A stretch of 64,000 nucleotides of DNA, from positions 3,085,501 to 3,149,500 of the forward strand of contig NZ_JNLE01000003.1 of the NCBI RefSeq assembly GCF_000702945.1. Reading direction: 5' to 3'. Made by a program: the position numbers and the translations under genes. Positions 17,174-26,249 of the stretch are shown in pieces. This DNA comes from Clostridium sp. KNHs205 (lineage in GTDB: Bacteria > Bacillota > Clostridia > Lachnospirales > Lachnospiraceae). The notes below the pieces were generated by a model. The model was not told where the DNA came from. It ran no database searches and was given only the letters and a program-made list of their open reading frames with translations. The number at the start of each line of letters is the position of its first letter. Positions within the stretch are counted from its first letter, which is position 1.

Positions 17174-17932
17174 ATGAATGAATATTTCAAGAATTTAAAT
17201 AGAATTGAGTTTGTAGTAACAATGGCATGTACAGGCCGTTGTAAGCATTGTTCCCAAGGTGAACATCATTCTTTTAGAGAACATATTAATGGTGATTATG
17301 TCTCAAAAACGATAAAAGATATATGTTCCAATTATCAGATACAATCTTTAATGACATTTGGAGGAGAACCATTGTTATATCCAGAGGATGTTTGTAAGAT
17401 TCATGCAGCTGCAACTGAGGCCGGAATACGCCAAAGGGAAATGATTACGAATGGGTTCTTTAGCAAAAGTAAAGAAAGAATAAAGGAAGTTGCGCACATG
17501 TTAGCCGAAAGTGGTTTGAATTATATCATGCTTTCGGTGGATGCATTCCATGAGGAAACAATACCTTTAGAGTTTGTGAGATTCTTTGCTGATTGCGCAA
17601 GAGATGAGGGGATATTGATTAAGCTTCATCCCGCATGGCTTGTGAGCAAAGAGGATGATAATCAATATAATAAAAAGACAAGAGAGATTCTTTCAAAATT
17701 TACGGAAAAGGGATTTGCGGTGTCATCAGGCAATGTTATTTGGCCTGAAGGAAATGCGAAGAAATATTTAAGTGAGTATTTCGATGAAAATATAGAGTAT
17801 GTTAATCCGTATGATGATGATTCAAGAGATATCTGGTCACTCTGTTTTAACCCTAACGGAGATGTTCTGAATGGAAACATATATAAAAATTGTATTTTGG
17901 ATATACTAAAATCATACTCAAGTGAGGTTTGA
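17174..17932 (+). CDS. Radical SAM protein
   Basis: Binds a 4Fe-4S cluster and S-adenosylmethionine through C19-x3-C23-x2-C26 (TMACTGRCKHCSQ), the defining radical SAM motif. The GGEP-like motif appears as TFGGEPLLYPED. The last part, SLCFNPNGDVLNGNIYKNCI, resembles the C-terminal 'GNIY' region of SPASM-like enzymes but has few cysteines. The ATG at 17174 has GTGAGG 9 nt upstream; an in-frame TTG at 17153 is less likely. The substrate is unknown. It stands alone, bounded by a terminator. A RiPP-type or tRNA/protein-modifying role is possible. Confidence 0.85.
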   Translation: MNEYFKNLNRIEFVVTMACTGRCKHCSQGEHHSFREHINGDYVSKTIKDICSNYQIQSLMTFGGEPLLYPEDVCKIHAAATEAGIRQREMITNGFFSKSKERIKEVAHMLAESGLNYIMLSVDAFHEETIPLEFVRFFADCARDEGILIKLHPAWLVSKEDDNQYNKKTREILSKFTEKGFAVSSGNVIWPEGNAKKYLSEYFDENIEYVNPYDDDSRDIWSLCFNPNGDVLNGNIYKNCILDILKSYSSEV

Positions 17933-17979
17933 ATACTTATTTTGAGATAATAAGATGACAGGATTCTGTATAAGAACGA

Positions 17980-18006
17980 GGGTGTGTAATCTACACACCC
18001 TTTTTT
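17980..18006 (+). terminator. Rho-independent terminator after the radical SAM gene
   Basis: GGGTGTG (17980-17986), loop TAATCTA, CACACCC (17994-18000), TTTTTT. Confidence 0.88.
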
Positions 18007-18048
18007 GCGGTAGCGAGTATAAAAATCGGAAAAATTTAAGTGGAATGA

Positions 18049-18144
18049 AGATTTTTAGGAAATTTTGAGATATCTAAAAAAGATTCTATTAGAATGCTAC
18101 CTACTGCTTATTACGAAAGGGCTGTTGAATCAAATCAATTATAG
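18049..18144 (+). pseudogene. Possible coding remnant before the GntR operon
   Basis: A 31-codon open frame ends in MLPTAYYERAVESNQL and TAG. A TGA stop lies directly upstream, and there is no ribosome binding site. It occupies part of the otherwise empty 18007-18241 gap. Weak evidence. Confidence 0.15.
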
Positions 18145-18241
18145 AAACAATTTTACCCATGAAGTAGAGGGAGTATTGTCTTAGAAAATGTGCTCAGATT
18201 TACACTACGATTATAATAATATAAATTCTAATAGAAGCTGA

Positions 18242-18300
18242 TTGACAACGGGCTTCTATTTAATTATACTAAGTGTATTAATAGTAATAGTACACTTAGT
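18242..18300 (+). promoter_or_regulatory. Promoter and perfect inverted-repeat operator of the GntR-ABC operon
   Basis: TTGACA (18242-18247), a 17-nt spacer, then TATACT (18265-18270). A perfect 10-bp inverted repeat, ACTAAGTGTA (18268-18277) and TACACTTAGT (18291-18300), starts within the -10 and covers the transcription start. This is where a repressor would block initiation. YtrA-subfamily GntR regulators typically repress their own operon through such a site. Confidence 0.8.
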
Positions 18301-18325
18301 GTGACTAAGCAGAAAGGAGAGCCTT

Positions 18326-18691
18326 ATGATAATTATTGACTACAAAGATCGCAGGCCAATATATGAGCAGGTGGAAGAACGATTTCAGGACTTAATTTTA
18401 AAAGGTGGGTTAAAACCTCAGGAACAGCTTCCTTCCGTTCGCAATCTTGCAATAGAACTGTCAATAAATCCGAATACCATACAGCGAGCCTATATGGAAT
18501 TGGAACGAAAGGGCTTTATCTATACGGTTAAGGGAAGAGGCAGCTTTATATCAGATACGGAGCATCTGCTGGATGTTAAGAAGAATGAGCTTATAGAGGA
18601 TTTACATCTTTTTCTAAAGGAAGCTAAGGACTTGGGGATTGGAAAAGAACAAATAATATATAAAATTGAAGAAGTGTATAAGGAGGGATAA
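18326..18691 (+). CDS. GntR-family transcriptional regulator, YtrA subfamily
   Basis: Small DNA-binding repressor of 121 residues, the short form without a large effector domain. The winged helix covers about 10-75, with the GntR signature LPSVRNLAIELSINPNTIQ and the wing ELERKGFIYTVKGRGSFIS. The C-terminal ~40 residues are helical for dimerisation. AAAGGAG lies before the ATG. It is the first gene of a three-gene operon with an ABC ATPase (1 nt gap) and a permease, as in ytr-type loci that respond to cell-wall-active compounds. The operator at 18268-18300 suggests autoregulation. Confidence 0.93.
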   Translation: MIIIDYKDRRPIYEQVEERFQDLILKGGLKPQEQLPSVRNLAIELSINPNTIQRAYMELERKGFIYTVKGRGSFISDTEHLLDVKKNELIEDLHLFLKEAKDLGIGKEQIIYKIEEVYKEG

Positions 18692-18692
18692 A

Positions 18693-19595
18693 ATGATAGA
18701 GTCAAATAACTTAACCAAACGGTTTGATACCATAAAAGCTGTAGATAATATAACAGCCGTTATCAAGGAAGGGGAAGTATTTGGGCTGGTAGGAACCAAC
18801 GGAGCCGGAAAGAGTACCTTTCTTCGAATGGTTGCCGGAGTAATTAAACCTGATGAAGGAACAATTAAAATCGACGGATATCCGGTCTTTGAAAATCTGG
18901 AGGCCAAAAGGCTTGTTTTCTACATTTCTGATGACACTTACTTTTTTAGTAACAGCACACCGAAGGACTTAAGAAATTACTATAAGGTTATTTATCCGGC
19001 TTTTGATACTGTTCGTTTTGAAGAACTGGTAAATCAATTCGGTTTGGATATGAATAGAAAGATAAATACCTTTTCTAAAGGTATGAAGAAACAGCTTACG
19101 GTTTTATGCGGTATCTGCTCCGGTACGAAATACCTTCTCTGCGATGAGACCTTTGACGGCCTTGATCCGGTAATGCGGCAGGCTGTTAAGAGTCTGTTTG
19201 CAAGAGAAATCTCCGAAAGGGGGATGACACCGGTTATTGCCTCTCATAATTTAAGGGAACTTGAAGATATCTGTGACCATGTAGGCTTGCTTCACAAAGG
19301 CGGTATTCTGTTATCAAAGGATCTCTTTGATATGAAACTCAGCATTCATAAAATTCAATGTGTATTTAAGGAAGAAACACCCATCCATGAAATTCTGACT
19401 GACATAGAGATTATCAAAGCTGAGAAGAGAGGATCCCTTCATACGATTACAGCCAGAGGAAACAGAGAAGAAATTATAGCTAAAATCGAGAGAAAGAATC
19501 CCGTGTTCTCAGAGGTTCTTCCTTTATCGCTGGAAGAAATATTTATAAGTGAGACGGAGGTGGCAGGTTATGATATCAAGAAACTCATTTTTTAA
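18693..19595 (+). CDS. ABC transporter ATP-binding protein (ABC-2 type)
   Basis: Energises the permease encoded next to it. Walker A is GLVGTNGAGKST near the N-terminus, the signature is NTFSKGMKKQL (a variant of LSGGQ), Walker B is YLLCDETFDGLD, and the switch His is in VIASHNLREL. The C-terminal ~80 residues form an accessory domain seen in CcmA/YtrB-like ATPases. The ATG at 18693 has AAGGAGGG upstream and lies 1 nt after the GntR stop. The end overlaps the permease gene by 26 nt. 300 residues. Confidence 0.93.
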   Translation: MIESNNLTKRFDTIKAVDNITAVIKEGEVFGLVGTNGAGKSTFLRMVAGVIKPDEGTIKIDGYPVFENLEAKRLVFYISDDTYFFSNSTPKDLRNYYKVIYPAFDTVRFEELVNQFGLDMNRKINTFSKGMKKQLTVLCGICSGTKYLLCDETFDGLDPVMRQAVKSLFAREISERGMTPVIASHNLRELEDICDHVGLLHKGGILLSKDLFDMKLSIHKIQCVFKEETPIHEILTDIEIIKAEKRGSLHTITARGNREEIIAKIERKNPVFSEVLPLSLEEIFISETEVAGYDIKKLIF

Positions 19596-21690
19596 TTTGC
19601 AAAAAGAAGATTTTAAGAGAAGATTGTGGTCGGCAGCCTTGTCTTTACTCGTGTTCTTCCTTCTTGGACCGGTATTACTGGCTTTAACCATAGAGGGCTT
19701 TTCCGATAGATTAAATGAACAGGTTACCAGGAATTATATTCTGCAGTCTATGGCTCCCGGATATGCCTTACATTTTTTTATTGCTATAATTGGAGCACTT
19801 ATTTGCGCATATAGCGGATTTTTCTATCTTCATTCCAAAAAGAAGGTTGATTTTTACCACAGTATGCCGGTAAAAAGAGAGAAATTATTTGCGGTTCAAT
19901 TTGTGGACGGAATTTTATTGTATCTGATTCCATACGTGTTTAATATGCTGTTATGTTATATCGTATTGTTTGCAAGAAGTTATATGGGGATGGATGTTCT
20001 TATAAGCAGCCTCCAGGCGCTCGGAATGAATCTGCTTTATTTTATCTTGATATATACGATTACAATTATAGCTGTTATGCTTACTGGTAACGGAGTGGTT
20101 AGTATACTTGGCACCTGTGTTTTTCTGGCATACGGACCATTGTTAATGTTGGTTCGGAGTATGTATTACAGCAGTTTTTTTGATACTTTTATAGAAAATA
20201 ATCTGACAGACAGAAATATATTGGTGTTTTTATCTCCTATCGGTAAATACATTGAGAGGACAATACAGCTTCGCAGAGGAGATACTGATGGTTTTGGCCG
20301 AAGTATATTCTTTACAATGGTCGTAATATTGCTGTTAGTTGCTCTGGCTCTGTTCCTTTATAAAAAACGCCCCTCTGAAGCAGCTGGAAAGGCAATGGCC
20401 TTTGAACTTGCAAAACCAATTATAAAATTCCTGATGCTGGTACCTGTTTCCCTGGCAGGCGGACTGATCTTTATGCAGGTATCCAGTATGAATACTGACG
20501 GCTGGCTGATTTTTGGTCTGATACTTGTCTTCATCGTTTTTGGTGCAATCGTAGAAATTATCTATCAGTTTGACCTGAAGAAGGCCTTTGCACATAAAAA
20601 AGGGCTTGCAGCAGCGGCTGGTACTGTTATTCTGATTGTATGTATTTTCCGATTTGATATATTTCACTATGATACCTATATACCTGGTAAAGACAAGGTT
20701 GAATCTATGAGCATTTGGATCTCCGGACTTGACAGTGATAAGGGATATGTGCAAATTAGTGAAGACGGTTTAACATATGATTATTACTATAATAATTTTG
20801 ACTATCAGCAAAAATATATGCGGATAAAATCCTTTGATGCAGCCTATGAAATAGCAAAACTTGGTATTCAAGGCGTAGATAAAGAACTGACAGCAGATAC
20901 AAAAGGAACCTACAGCGTTCAGGTTGCCTACCAACTGAAAAATGGGAAAAATGTAACTCGTAATTATCAGTTTGTTCAGGATAATAATTTATCACTGCTT
21001 TCTGAGCTTTATACAAATAAAGAGTTCAAGACCGGTTATTATCCTATTTATCAATGGAAGAGTTCTTCTATATCCAGAGTTTCCGTGTATACATCTCTGG
21101 AGGATAAGCGTCTGACTCTTACGAAGGAGGAAATAGCTAATCTACTGGATATCTATCGAAATGAGCTGACTTCACTCTCTCTTGAAGATATTCAGGTAAA
21201 TAAACCAGTAGCGACTCTTAGACTGGGTCTTGCGAATGAACGGGAATTTGATTATTTTATACTCCCCAGCTTTACCGAAACACTTAAATTCCTGGAGGAA
21301 CATGGATTTAAGGCAGACGGAACAATAAAAGCTGAACAGGTTAAGAAAGTAATTGTATCTGACAGAACCAAGGGATATGATTCTGCTATGGAAGTTTATG
21401 AGAAAGAACAATTATATAATAGTGATGATAACATTTATGTAGATGAAAACAATTATATATATGAAGAGAAGACAAAAATACAGGAAATATTGGATAAAGC
21501 AATACCTTCAAATTATTTGAACAGCTATAGTCTATTGTTTAATCCGGAATATAATCTGGAGGTTAATATTGTATTAGGTGTTGATGAATATGGTAATGAA
21601 ACCTATGCTTACAGCTATTTTTCCAAAGATAATATACCGGATTTTATTTTAAAAGACACCGGTTATAAGCCAGAGTCAGGAAAAAATTAA
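19570..21690 (+). CDS. ABC-2 type permease with large extracytoplasmic domain
   Basis: Membrane partner of the preceding ATPase. The N-terminal half (about 25-350 of 706) carries roughly eight hydrophobic segments, for example LSLLVFFLLGPVLLALTI, HFFIAIIGALICAYSGFF and IIAVMLTGNGVVSILGTCVF. After a final helix (GTVILIVCIFRFDIF, about 355-370) the C-terminal ~330 residues are soluble and Tyr/Asp/Lys-rich, probably outside the membrane. Family members carry a domain of unknown function there (I recall DUF6449, not verified). The ATG at 19570 has GGAGG 9 nt upstream. Export of a cell-envelope-active compound is inferred from the YtrA-type regulator. Confidence 0.85.
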   Translation: MISRNSFFNLQKEDFKRRLWSAALSLLVFFLLGPVLLALTIEGFSDRLNEQVTRNYILQSMAPGYALHFFIAIIGALICAYSGFFYLHSKKKVDFYHSMPVKREKLFAVQFVDGILLYLIPYVFNMLLCYIVLFARSYMGMDVLISSLQALGMNLLYFILIYTITIIAVMLTGNGVVSILGTCVFLAYGPLLMLVRSMYYSSFFDTFIENNLTDRNILVFLSPIGKYIERTIQLRRGDTDGFGRSIFFTMVVILLLVALALFLYKKRPSEAAGKAMAFELAKPIIKFLMLVPVSLAGGLIFMQVSSMNTDGWLIFGLILVFIVFGAIVEIIYQFDLKKAFAHKKGLAAAAGTVILIVCIFRFDIFHYDTYIPGKDKVESMSIWISGLDSDKGYVQISEDGLTYDYYYNNFDYQQKYMRIKSFDAAYEIAKLGIQGVDKELTADTKGTYSVQVAYQLKNGKNVTRNYQFVQDNNLSLLSELYTNKEFKTGYYPIYQWKSSSISRVSVYTSLEDKRLTLTKEEIANLLDIYRNELTSLSLEDIQVNKPVATLRLGLANEREFDYFILPSFTETLKFLEEHGFKADGTIKAEQVKKVIVSDRTKGYDSAMEVYEKEQLYNSDDNIYVDENNYIYEEKTKIQEILDKAIPSNYLNSYSLLFNPEYNLEVNIVLGVDEYGNETYAYSYFSKDNIPDFILKDTGYKPESGKN

Positions 21691-21727
21691 CATAAAAATT
21701 CCTTTAAGTGTTTTAATTTATAAAATA

Positions 21728-21766
21728 TGGTATAATACTAGAGTGGGGAAGAAGCTTCTCCGCTCT
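21728..21766 (+). promoter_or_regulatory. Extended -10 promoter and 5'-end hairpin before the lipoprotein gene
   Basis: TGG followed by TATAAT (21731-21736) forms an extended -10; no good -35 is seen. About 4 nt downstream a hairpin, AGAGTGGGGAAG (21740-21751) / CTTCTCCGCTCT (21755-21766), begins near the predicted transcript 5' end and uses G-U pairs. Such a hairpin could stabilise the mRNA. The weak T-rich tail after it (GGTTTTATAT) also allows attenuation. Confidence 0.5.
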
Positions 21767-21825
21767 GGTTTTATATAACGCATCTTTTAGTGTATGTTTA
21801 AGGGAAAGGAAACAGGTGATTTAAT

Positions 21826-22941
21826 ATGACGAAAAAGAAAACCTCAATCATTTTCATATTACTGTGTATGGTAGTATTATTATCAGCCTGCAAAGGAAAA
21901 GAAGACGAGAATAATAGTCCGGCTCAGGAAGGCAAGGTTACAGAGACAGTAACACCCACAGCCAGCGAGGAAGAGGTATCGGTGACTCCGGAGGTTACGG
22001 AAGCAGCACCGGCAACAGAGGCTTCCATAAGTGATTATTTTCCTTTCCGGGAAAACAAACAGTATTTCTACGAAGGAGAAGGAAATGAATATGCCTCTTT
22101 CTGGAACTATCCGGATTATCAGGATAAGGACAGCAAAAGACTGCAGCTGCGTACAGACAATGGGGGAACAGAAGTAGTTCAGGTTCTGGAAATTAGTAAT
22201 GGCACATTGGCTGTTATAACATCAAAGGAAGAGAGTTATTACAGAGACAACCTGCTGCAATACAACAGTGATAAAGATCCGGAAATTTTGTTAAAAGAAC
22301 CCCTTGTAAAAGGAACTGAATGGACTTTAACCGACGGAAGAAAACGTTATATCTCTGAAACCGGCAAAAATATCAGCACTCCTTATGGGGACTATGACAC
22401 AATTGAGGTTACAACAGAAGAATCCGAGGGTTCTACAAAAGAATATTATGCAAAGGACATCGGATTATTAAAAAGAGTATATACCAGTGCTGACAGCAGT
22501 ATGACAGTAACATCGGTACTTAAGGAAATAAAAGAAACACCCCTGATTCAGAAAATTACAGTATACTATCCGGATATTGACAAAGAGCAGATAGAGGAAT
22601 CCAAATCCATAAGCTATCAGACAAATGATATTACGAGACTTAAGATGCAGGAGCTGTTCAGGGAGAAATATAATGATAATATGGGCTTAATCAGTGAAAA
22701 TACGAAAATAAACAGCCTGTATAAGGGAGAGGACGGCGTTGTTTATGTGGATTTTTCAGGTGAATTCGTTACGGAAATGAATGCGGGAGTAGCTTTTGAA
22801 TCCTATATTCTGCGAGCAGTAGCAGATACTCTTGGGACATATTATGACGCAGGTGAAGTATACCTGACTGTGAATCAGAAGCCTTACGAATCCGGGCATG
22901 TGCTGATGGAAGAAGGAGAGACCTTAAAGGTTAACCGGTAA
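21826..22941 (+). CDS. Lipoprotein with C-terminal GerMN domain
   Basis: The N-terminus KKKTSIIFILLCMVVLLSAC is a type II signal peptide with lipobox LSAC, so the mature protein is lipid-anchored outside the membrane. A Glu/Thr/Pro-rich spacer follows (about 25-70), then an unassigned domain. From about residue 245 to the end is a GerMN domain (ITVYYPDIDKEQIEESKSIS, VYVDFSGEF, AVADTLGTYYDAGEV), as found in spore germination protein GerM and envelope lipoproteins. It is transcribed from its own promoter and followed at 56 nt by an SDR gene. The role is probably envelope or spore related, but the sequence does not settle it. Confidence 0.85.
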   Translation: MTKKKTSIIFILLCMVVLLSACKGKEDENNSPAQEGKVTETVTPTASEEEVSVTPEVTEAAPATEASISDYFPFRENKQYFYEGEGNEYASFWNYPDYQDKDSKRLQLRTDNGGTEVVQVLEISNGTLAVITSKEESYYRDNLLQYNSDKDPEILLKEPLVKGTEWTLTDGRKRYISETGKNISTPYGDYDTIEVTTEESEGSTKEYYAKDIGLLKRVYTSADSSMTVTSVLKEIKETPLIQKITVYYPDIDKEQIEESKSISYQTNDITRLKMQELFREKYNDNMGLISENTKINSLYKGEDGVVYVDFSGEFVTEMNAGVAFESYILRAVADTLGTYYDAGEVYLTVNQKPYESGHVLMEEGETLKVNR

Positions 22942-22997
22942 ATATCAGTAAAGTATAAGAACTGCGATAGATATATTAATACAGAAAGAGGTATATA

Positions 22998-23804
22998 ATG
23001 TCTAAAACGGTATTGATAACCGGAGCTTCTAAGGGAATCGGAAGGGAACTGACCATTCTGTTTGCCAGAGAAGGTTATGACCTGGTGCTTGTAGCAAGAA
23101 GTAAAGAGCTGCTTATGGACCTGGGAAAGAAACTAACGAAAAAGTATATGACCAATATAACGATACTGGAAAAGGATCTGACCTTAAAAGATGCGGCGGC
23201 AGAAATATATAATGAATTAAAGGACAGAAAAATTGATATCCTGGTTAATAATGCAGGTTTTGGCGATTATATGGAGTTCCTTCATTCCGATTGGGACAAG
23301 CAAGCTGCTATGATACAGCTTAATGTTACTGCCCTGATGCATATGACCAGATTATTTCTTCCGGATATGCATAAGAGAAAAGAGGGGAGGATCCTAAACC
23401 TTGCATCTACCGCAGCGTTTCTGCCGGGACCGAATATGTCTGTTTATTATGCTTCAAAGGCAGCGGTACTGTCCTTCTCCCAGGCTTTATCAAAAGAACT
23501 TGAGTCAAGCGGGATAACTGTAACGGCACTTTGTCCGGGTCCTACAGCAACAAATTTTGAAGACGCAGCCGGTCTTATGAACTCCAGGCTCTTTCACTCC
23601 CTTAAAGTAGCAGGGGCAAGAGAGGTGGCAGCATATGGATATAAGGCATTGATGAAGGGAAAACCCGTTGCTGTTCAGGGAATTGGAAATAAGCTGCTGG
23701 TGTTAGGAATTAAAATTTCACCCAGGGGAATTGCGCTGAATATGATTAATCAGATCCAGTCAAAGCTTAGAAGCGGTAAACCGGCAAAGGAGCAGATTAA
23801 GTAA
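22998..23804 (+). CDS. Short-chain dehydrogenase/reductase (SDR)
   Basis: NAD(P)-dependent oxidoreductase of the classical SDR type. It has the cofactor loop TGASKGIG near residues 7-14, NNAG (ILVNNAGFGDY), the catalytic Ser in NLASTAAF, and YxxxK as YYASKAA. An Arg at VARSK after the second strand suggests NADPH preference. The substrate is unknown; this DltE/YqjQ-like type is often annotated simply as SDR. AGAAAGAGG lies before the ATG. It may be cotranscribed with the GerMN lipoprotein gene. A terminator follows at 23887. Confidence 0.92.
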   Translation: MSKTVLITGASKGIGRELTILFAREGYDLVLVARSKELLMDLGKKLTKKYMTNITILEKDLTLKDAAAEIYNELKDRKIDILVNNAGFGDYMEFLHSDWDKQAAMIQLNVTALMHMTRLFLPDMHKRKEGRILNLASTAAFLPGPNMSVYYASKAAVLSFSQALSKELESSGITVTALCPGPTATNFEDAAGLMNSRLFHSLKVAGAREVAAYGYKALMKGKPVAVQGIGNKLLVLGIKISPRGIALNMINQIQSKLRSGKPAKEQIK

Positions 23805-23886
23805 GCAGCAGTCTGCCAAGTATAAATTTTACTGAATTAAACACCAGCTGCTTAAACTGTTTCAGCGTTATCATTATATAATTTAT

Positions 23887-23928
23887 AGAGGTATCAGCAG
23901 GACATAAGTCTTGGGATACCTCTTTTTG
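23887..23928 (+). terminator. Rho-independent terminator after the SDR gene
   Basis: AGAGGTATC (23887-23895) and GATACCTCT (23915-23923) form a perfect 9-bp stem followed by TTTTTG. Confidence 0.85.
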
Positions 23929-24014
23929 TAGTGATTAAAAATAAATTTACTATTGACATAGAAATAAAACAGAGTAAAATTAAATTGTGTAAAATATAAT
24001 ATTAAGTGAGTGAG

Positions 24015-24066
24015 TATATTAAATTGGTATATTAAATTAGAACATTAGATTAGAATATTAAATTAA
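24015..24066. repeat. Four 13-bp tandem repeats
   Basis: TATATTAAATTGG, TATATTAAATTAG, AACATTAGATTAG and AATATTAAATTAA lie head to tail, about 95 bp upstream of the VIT1-like gene. The rest of 23929-24160 is AT-rich without other visible features. Confidence 0.75.
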
Positions 24067-24160
24067 ACATTTATGCTTCAATTTAAATGTATCTGTAAAT
24101 TAAATACCAAAAATGTGAATCAAAGTAAAACCAATTACAATTTAATGGATAGGAGTTAGT

Positions 24161-25048
24161 ATGAAGGATATACAGTTGATGAAGAGAATAATGAAATTTC
24201 AGGCTGATGAAAAAATGGAATACTACGTGTATACCAGAATAGCAGCCTTTGTAAAAGACAAAAAGGACAAACAAACCTTACTTAAAATTGCAGAGGAAGA
24301 GATGAAGCATTATGAAATATGGAAGCAATACACGAAACGTGATGTGCAAGCCAATATGTTTCTTGTCAGCTGGTACGTCTTACTTGCCAGATTATTGGGG
24401 TATACTTTTGTAATAAAGAAAATGGAAAATGCACTTACGGAATACAAGGGCAGTACCAGAGAGAAACTGGAAAAGGATCTGACAGAGCTGATTCCGGATA
24501 TTAAAATACTGATGGAGGATGAAATAGAACATGAGACAGAGCTGATTTCCATGATTGATGAAGATAAGCTTAAATATGCCGGGTCTATGGTGTTAGGACT
24601 TAATGATGCATTGGTTGAATTTACGGGAAGTCTGGCAGGATGGACTTTTGCAATGCAGAGTAATCGTCTTATAACTTTGGCTGGACTTATTACAGGAATT
24701 TCTGCAACTCTATCTATGGCTTCCTCCGAATATCTATCCGTTAAGAATGAAGAGGGGGAAAGTCCGTTGAAATCCTCCTTGTATACGGGAGCTGCATATT
24801 TCATTACTGTGGTTATGCTTTTGCTTCCTTATCTGCTGCTGCCGGATAATAAATATGTTGCTGCCTTGTTTATTATGCTGGCGGTAGTAATAATTATAAT
24901 TGCAGCATTTAATTACTATATTTCAGTAGCAAAAACAATTTCCTTCAGAAAGAAATTTACAGAGATGAGTCTCATAAGTTTGTCCGTAGCGGCAGCCTCT
25001 TTCATTATCGGACTGCTGGTCAAGAGATTTATTGGAATTGATATTTAG
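24161..25048 (+). CDS. Membrane ferritin-like protein: rubrerythrin-type domain fused to a VIT1/CCC1 domain
   Basis: Residues 1-140 form a four-helix ferritin-like domain with diiron-type ligands (ADEKMEYYVYTRIA, EEEMKHYEIW, EDEIEHETE). Residues ~150-295 are a VIT1/CCC1-type transporter with about five helices, starting GLNDALVEFTGSLAGWTFAM and containing MASSEYLSVKNE. The arrangement matches MbfA-like membrane ferritins that export iron or manganese. GGATAGGAG lies before the ATG. The next two genes encode an HrtBA-like exporter in the same direction, after a 91-nt gap. The substrate is inferred from the family. Confidence 0.88.
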   Translation: MKDIQLMKRIMKFQADEKMEYYVYTRIAAFVKDKKDKQTLLKIAEEEMKHYEIWKQYTKRDVQANMFLVSWYVLLARLLGYTFVIKKMENALTEYKGSTREKLEKDLTELIPDIKILMEDEIEHETELISMIDEDKLKYAGSMVLGLNDALVEFTGSLAGWTFAMQSNRLITLAGLITGISATLSMASSEYLSVKNEEGESPLKSSLYTGAAYFITVVMLLLPYLLLPDNKYVAALFIMLAVVIIIIAAFNYYISVAKTISFRKKFTEMSLISLSVAAASFIIGLLVKRFIGIDI

Positions 25049-25139
25049 CAACCTGGTCATATTGAGGCCACAAAGATGAAATATGATATCAGTGTATTAA
25101 AAGAAAACGAAAACGCAACATAAAGAGAAGGAGAGCCTA

Positions 25140-26249
25140 ATGTTTCTGGCATGGAAAGAATTAAAACACAATAAGGTGCGGTATGCACTTATTATGGTAT
25201 TGCTGACATTGATGATATTCCTGGTATTGTTTCTATCCGGTCTGGCAAAGGGATTGTCTGCAGCAACAAGTTCTGCAATAGATAATGCTTCTGCTGATTA
25301 TTATATCCTGGAGGATTCAGCTGATAATCTGATACCCAGATCATCCTTAACAGCAGAAGAATTTAATAGAATTAAAGAATTTGTCAGCAATGCAACACCA
25401 ATTAATATAAACCGCTCAGCAGCTACAAGAAACGAAACGACAACGAAACTTGATATTACCTATATGGGTATTGATACAGAGGACTTTTTGATGCCTAAGG
25501 TTATTGAGGGAAGTAAAATAACAGGAGCAGGTCAGATTGTACTGAATAATTCTTTTTTGGAGGAAGGTTTTCAAATAGGGGATCTGCTGAAGGATGCACA
25601 AACAGGCTATGAAATGGAGGTTGTTGGTTTTACAAAGAATCAGATGTATGGTCATTCTTCCATTGGTGTTGTTTCATTAGAGACCTATGAAGAAATACAA
25701 AAGCTCTATACCGGCAGAGATACCATATCATATCAGGCGGCTGCCATTAAGCCTGGCAGTTCAGAAATAAATTATACCGAATTAAAGAATTTCGTAGAAA
25801 ATAATCTGAAAGAGACAATTGTATTAACAAAAAGTGAAGTTATAAGCCATATCCCCGGACATTCACAGGAGCAATCCACCATATTAATGATGCTTGTATT
25901 CCTGTTACTGATATCCTCTTTTATTGTTGGAGTATTTTTCTATGTTACAACCATGCAGAAGATTCCTCAATTTGGAGTGTTAAAAGCGGTTGGTGCCAAG
26001 ATGAGTACCCTGGTATGGTCATTAACGGCACAGGTGTTGTTATTATCCGGTATCAGTATGATAATCGGCAACCTTCTTACCTTTGCAATGGCAAGTGCAC
26101 TTCCGCCTACAATGCCTTTTGTTCTGGCACCGGCAAATGCAGCCCTTGTATCGGTCCTGTTTATAGTAATATCCCTGCTTACCAGCCTGTTTTCTATGGC
26201 AAAAGTTGCAAGGGTAGATGCACTTACTGCAATAGGAGGGAATGAATAA
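25140..26249 (+). CDS. ABC transporter permease, HrtB/DevC-like (MacB/FtsX family)
   Basis: Four-helix FtsX-type permease of 369 residues. TM1 is at about 17-38 (ALIMVLLTLMIFLVLFLSGL), a ~220-residue extracytoplasmic region follows, then TM2 to TM4 (MMLVFLLLISSFIVGVFFYV, a Leu-rich helix near 300, and VSVLFIVISLLTSLF). Features I recall from the haem exporter permease HrtB are present: MYGHSSIGVVSLE, FYVTTMQKIPQFGVLKAVG and the C-terminal DALTAIGG. GAAGGAGA lies before the ATG. The stop overlaps the ATPase start (TAATG). Haem or other tetrapyrrole export is likely by family but not proven. Confidence 0.87.
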   Translation: MFLAWKELKHNKVRYALIMVLLTLMIFLVLFLSGLAKGLSAATSSAIDNASADYYILEDSADNLIPRSSLTAEEFNRIKEFVSNATPININRSAATRNETTTKLDITYMGIDTEDFLMPKVIEGSKITGAGQIVLNNSFLEEGFQIGDLLKDAQTGYEMEVVGFTKNQMYGHSSIGVVSLETYEEIQKLYTGRDTISYQAAAIKPGSSEINYTELKNFVENNLKETIVLTKSEVISHIPGHSQEQSTILMMLVFLLLISSFIVGVFFYVTTMQKIPQFGVLKAVGAKMSTLVWSLTAQVLLLSGISMIIGNLLTFAMASALPPTMPFVLAPANAALVSVLFIVISLLTSLFSMAKVARVDALTAIGGNE

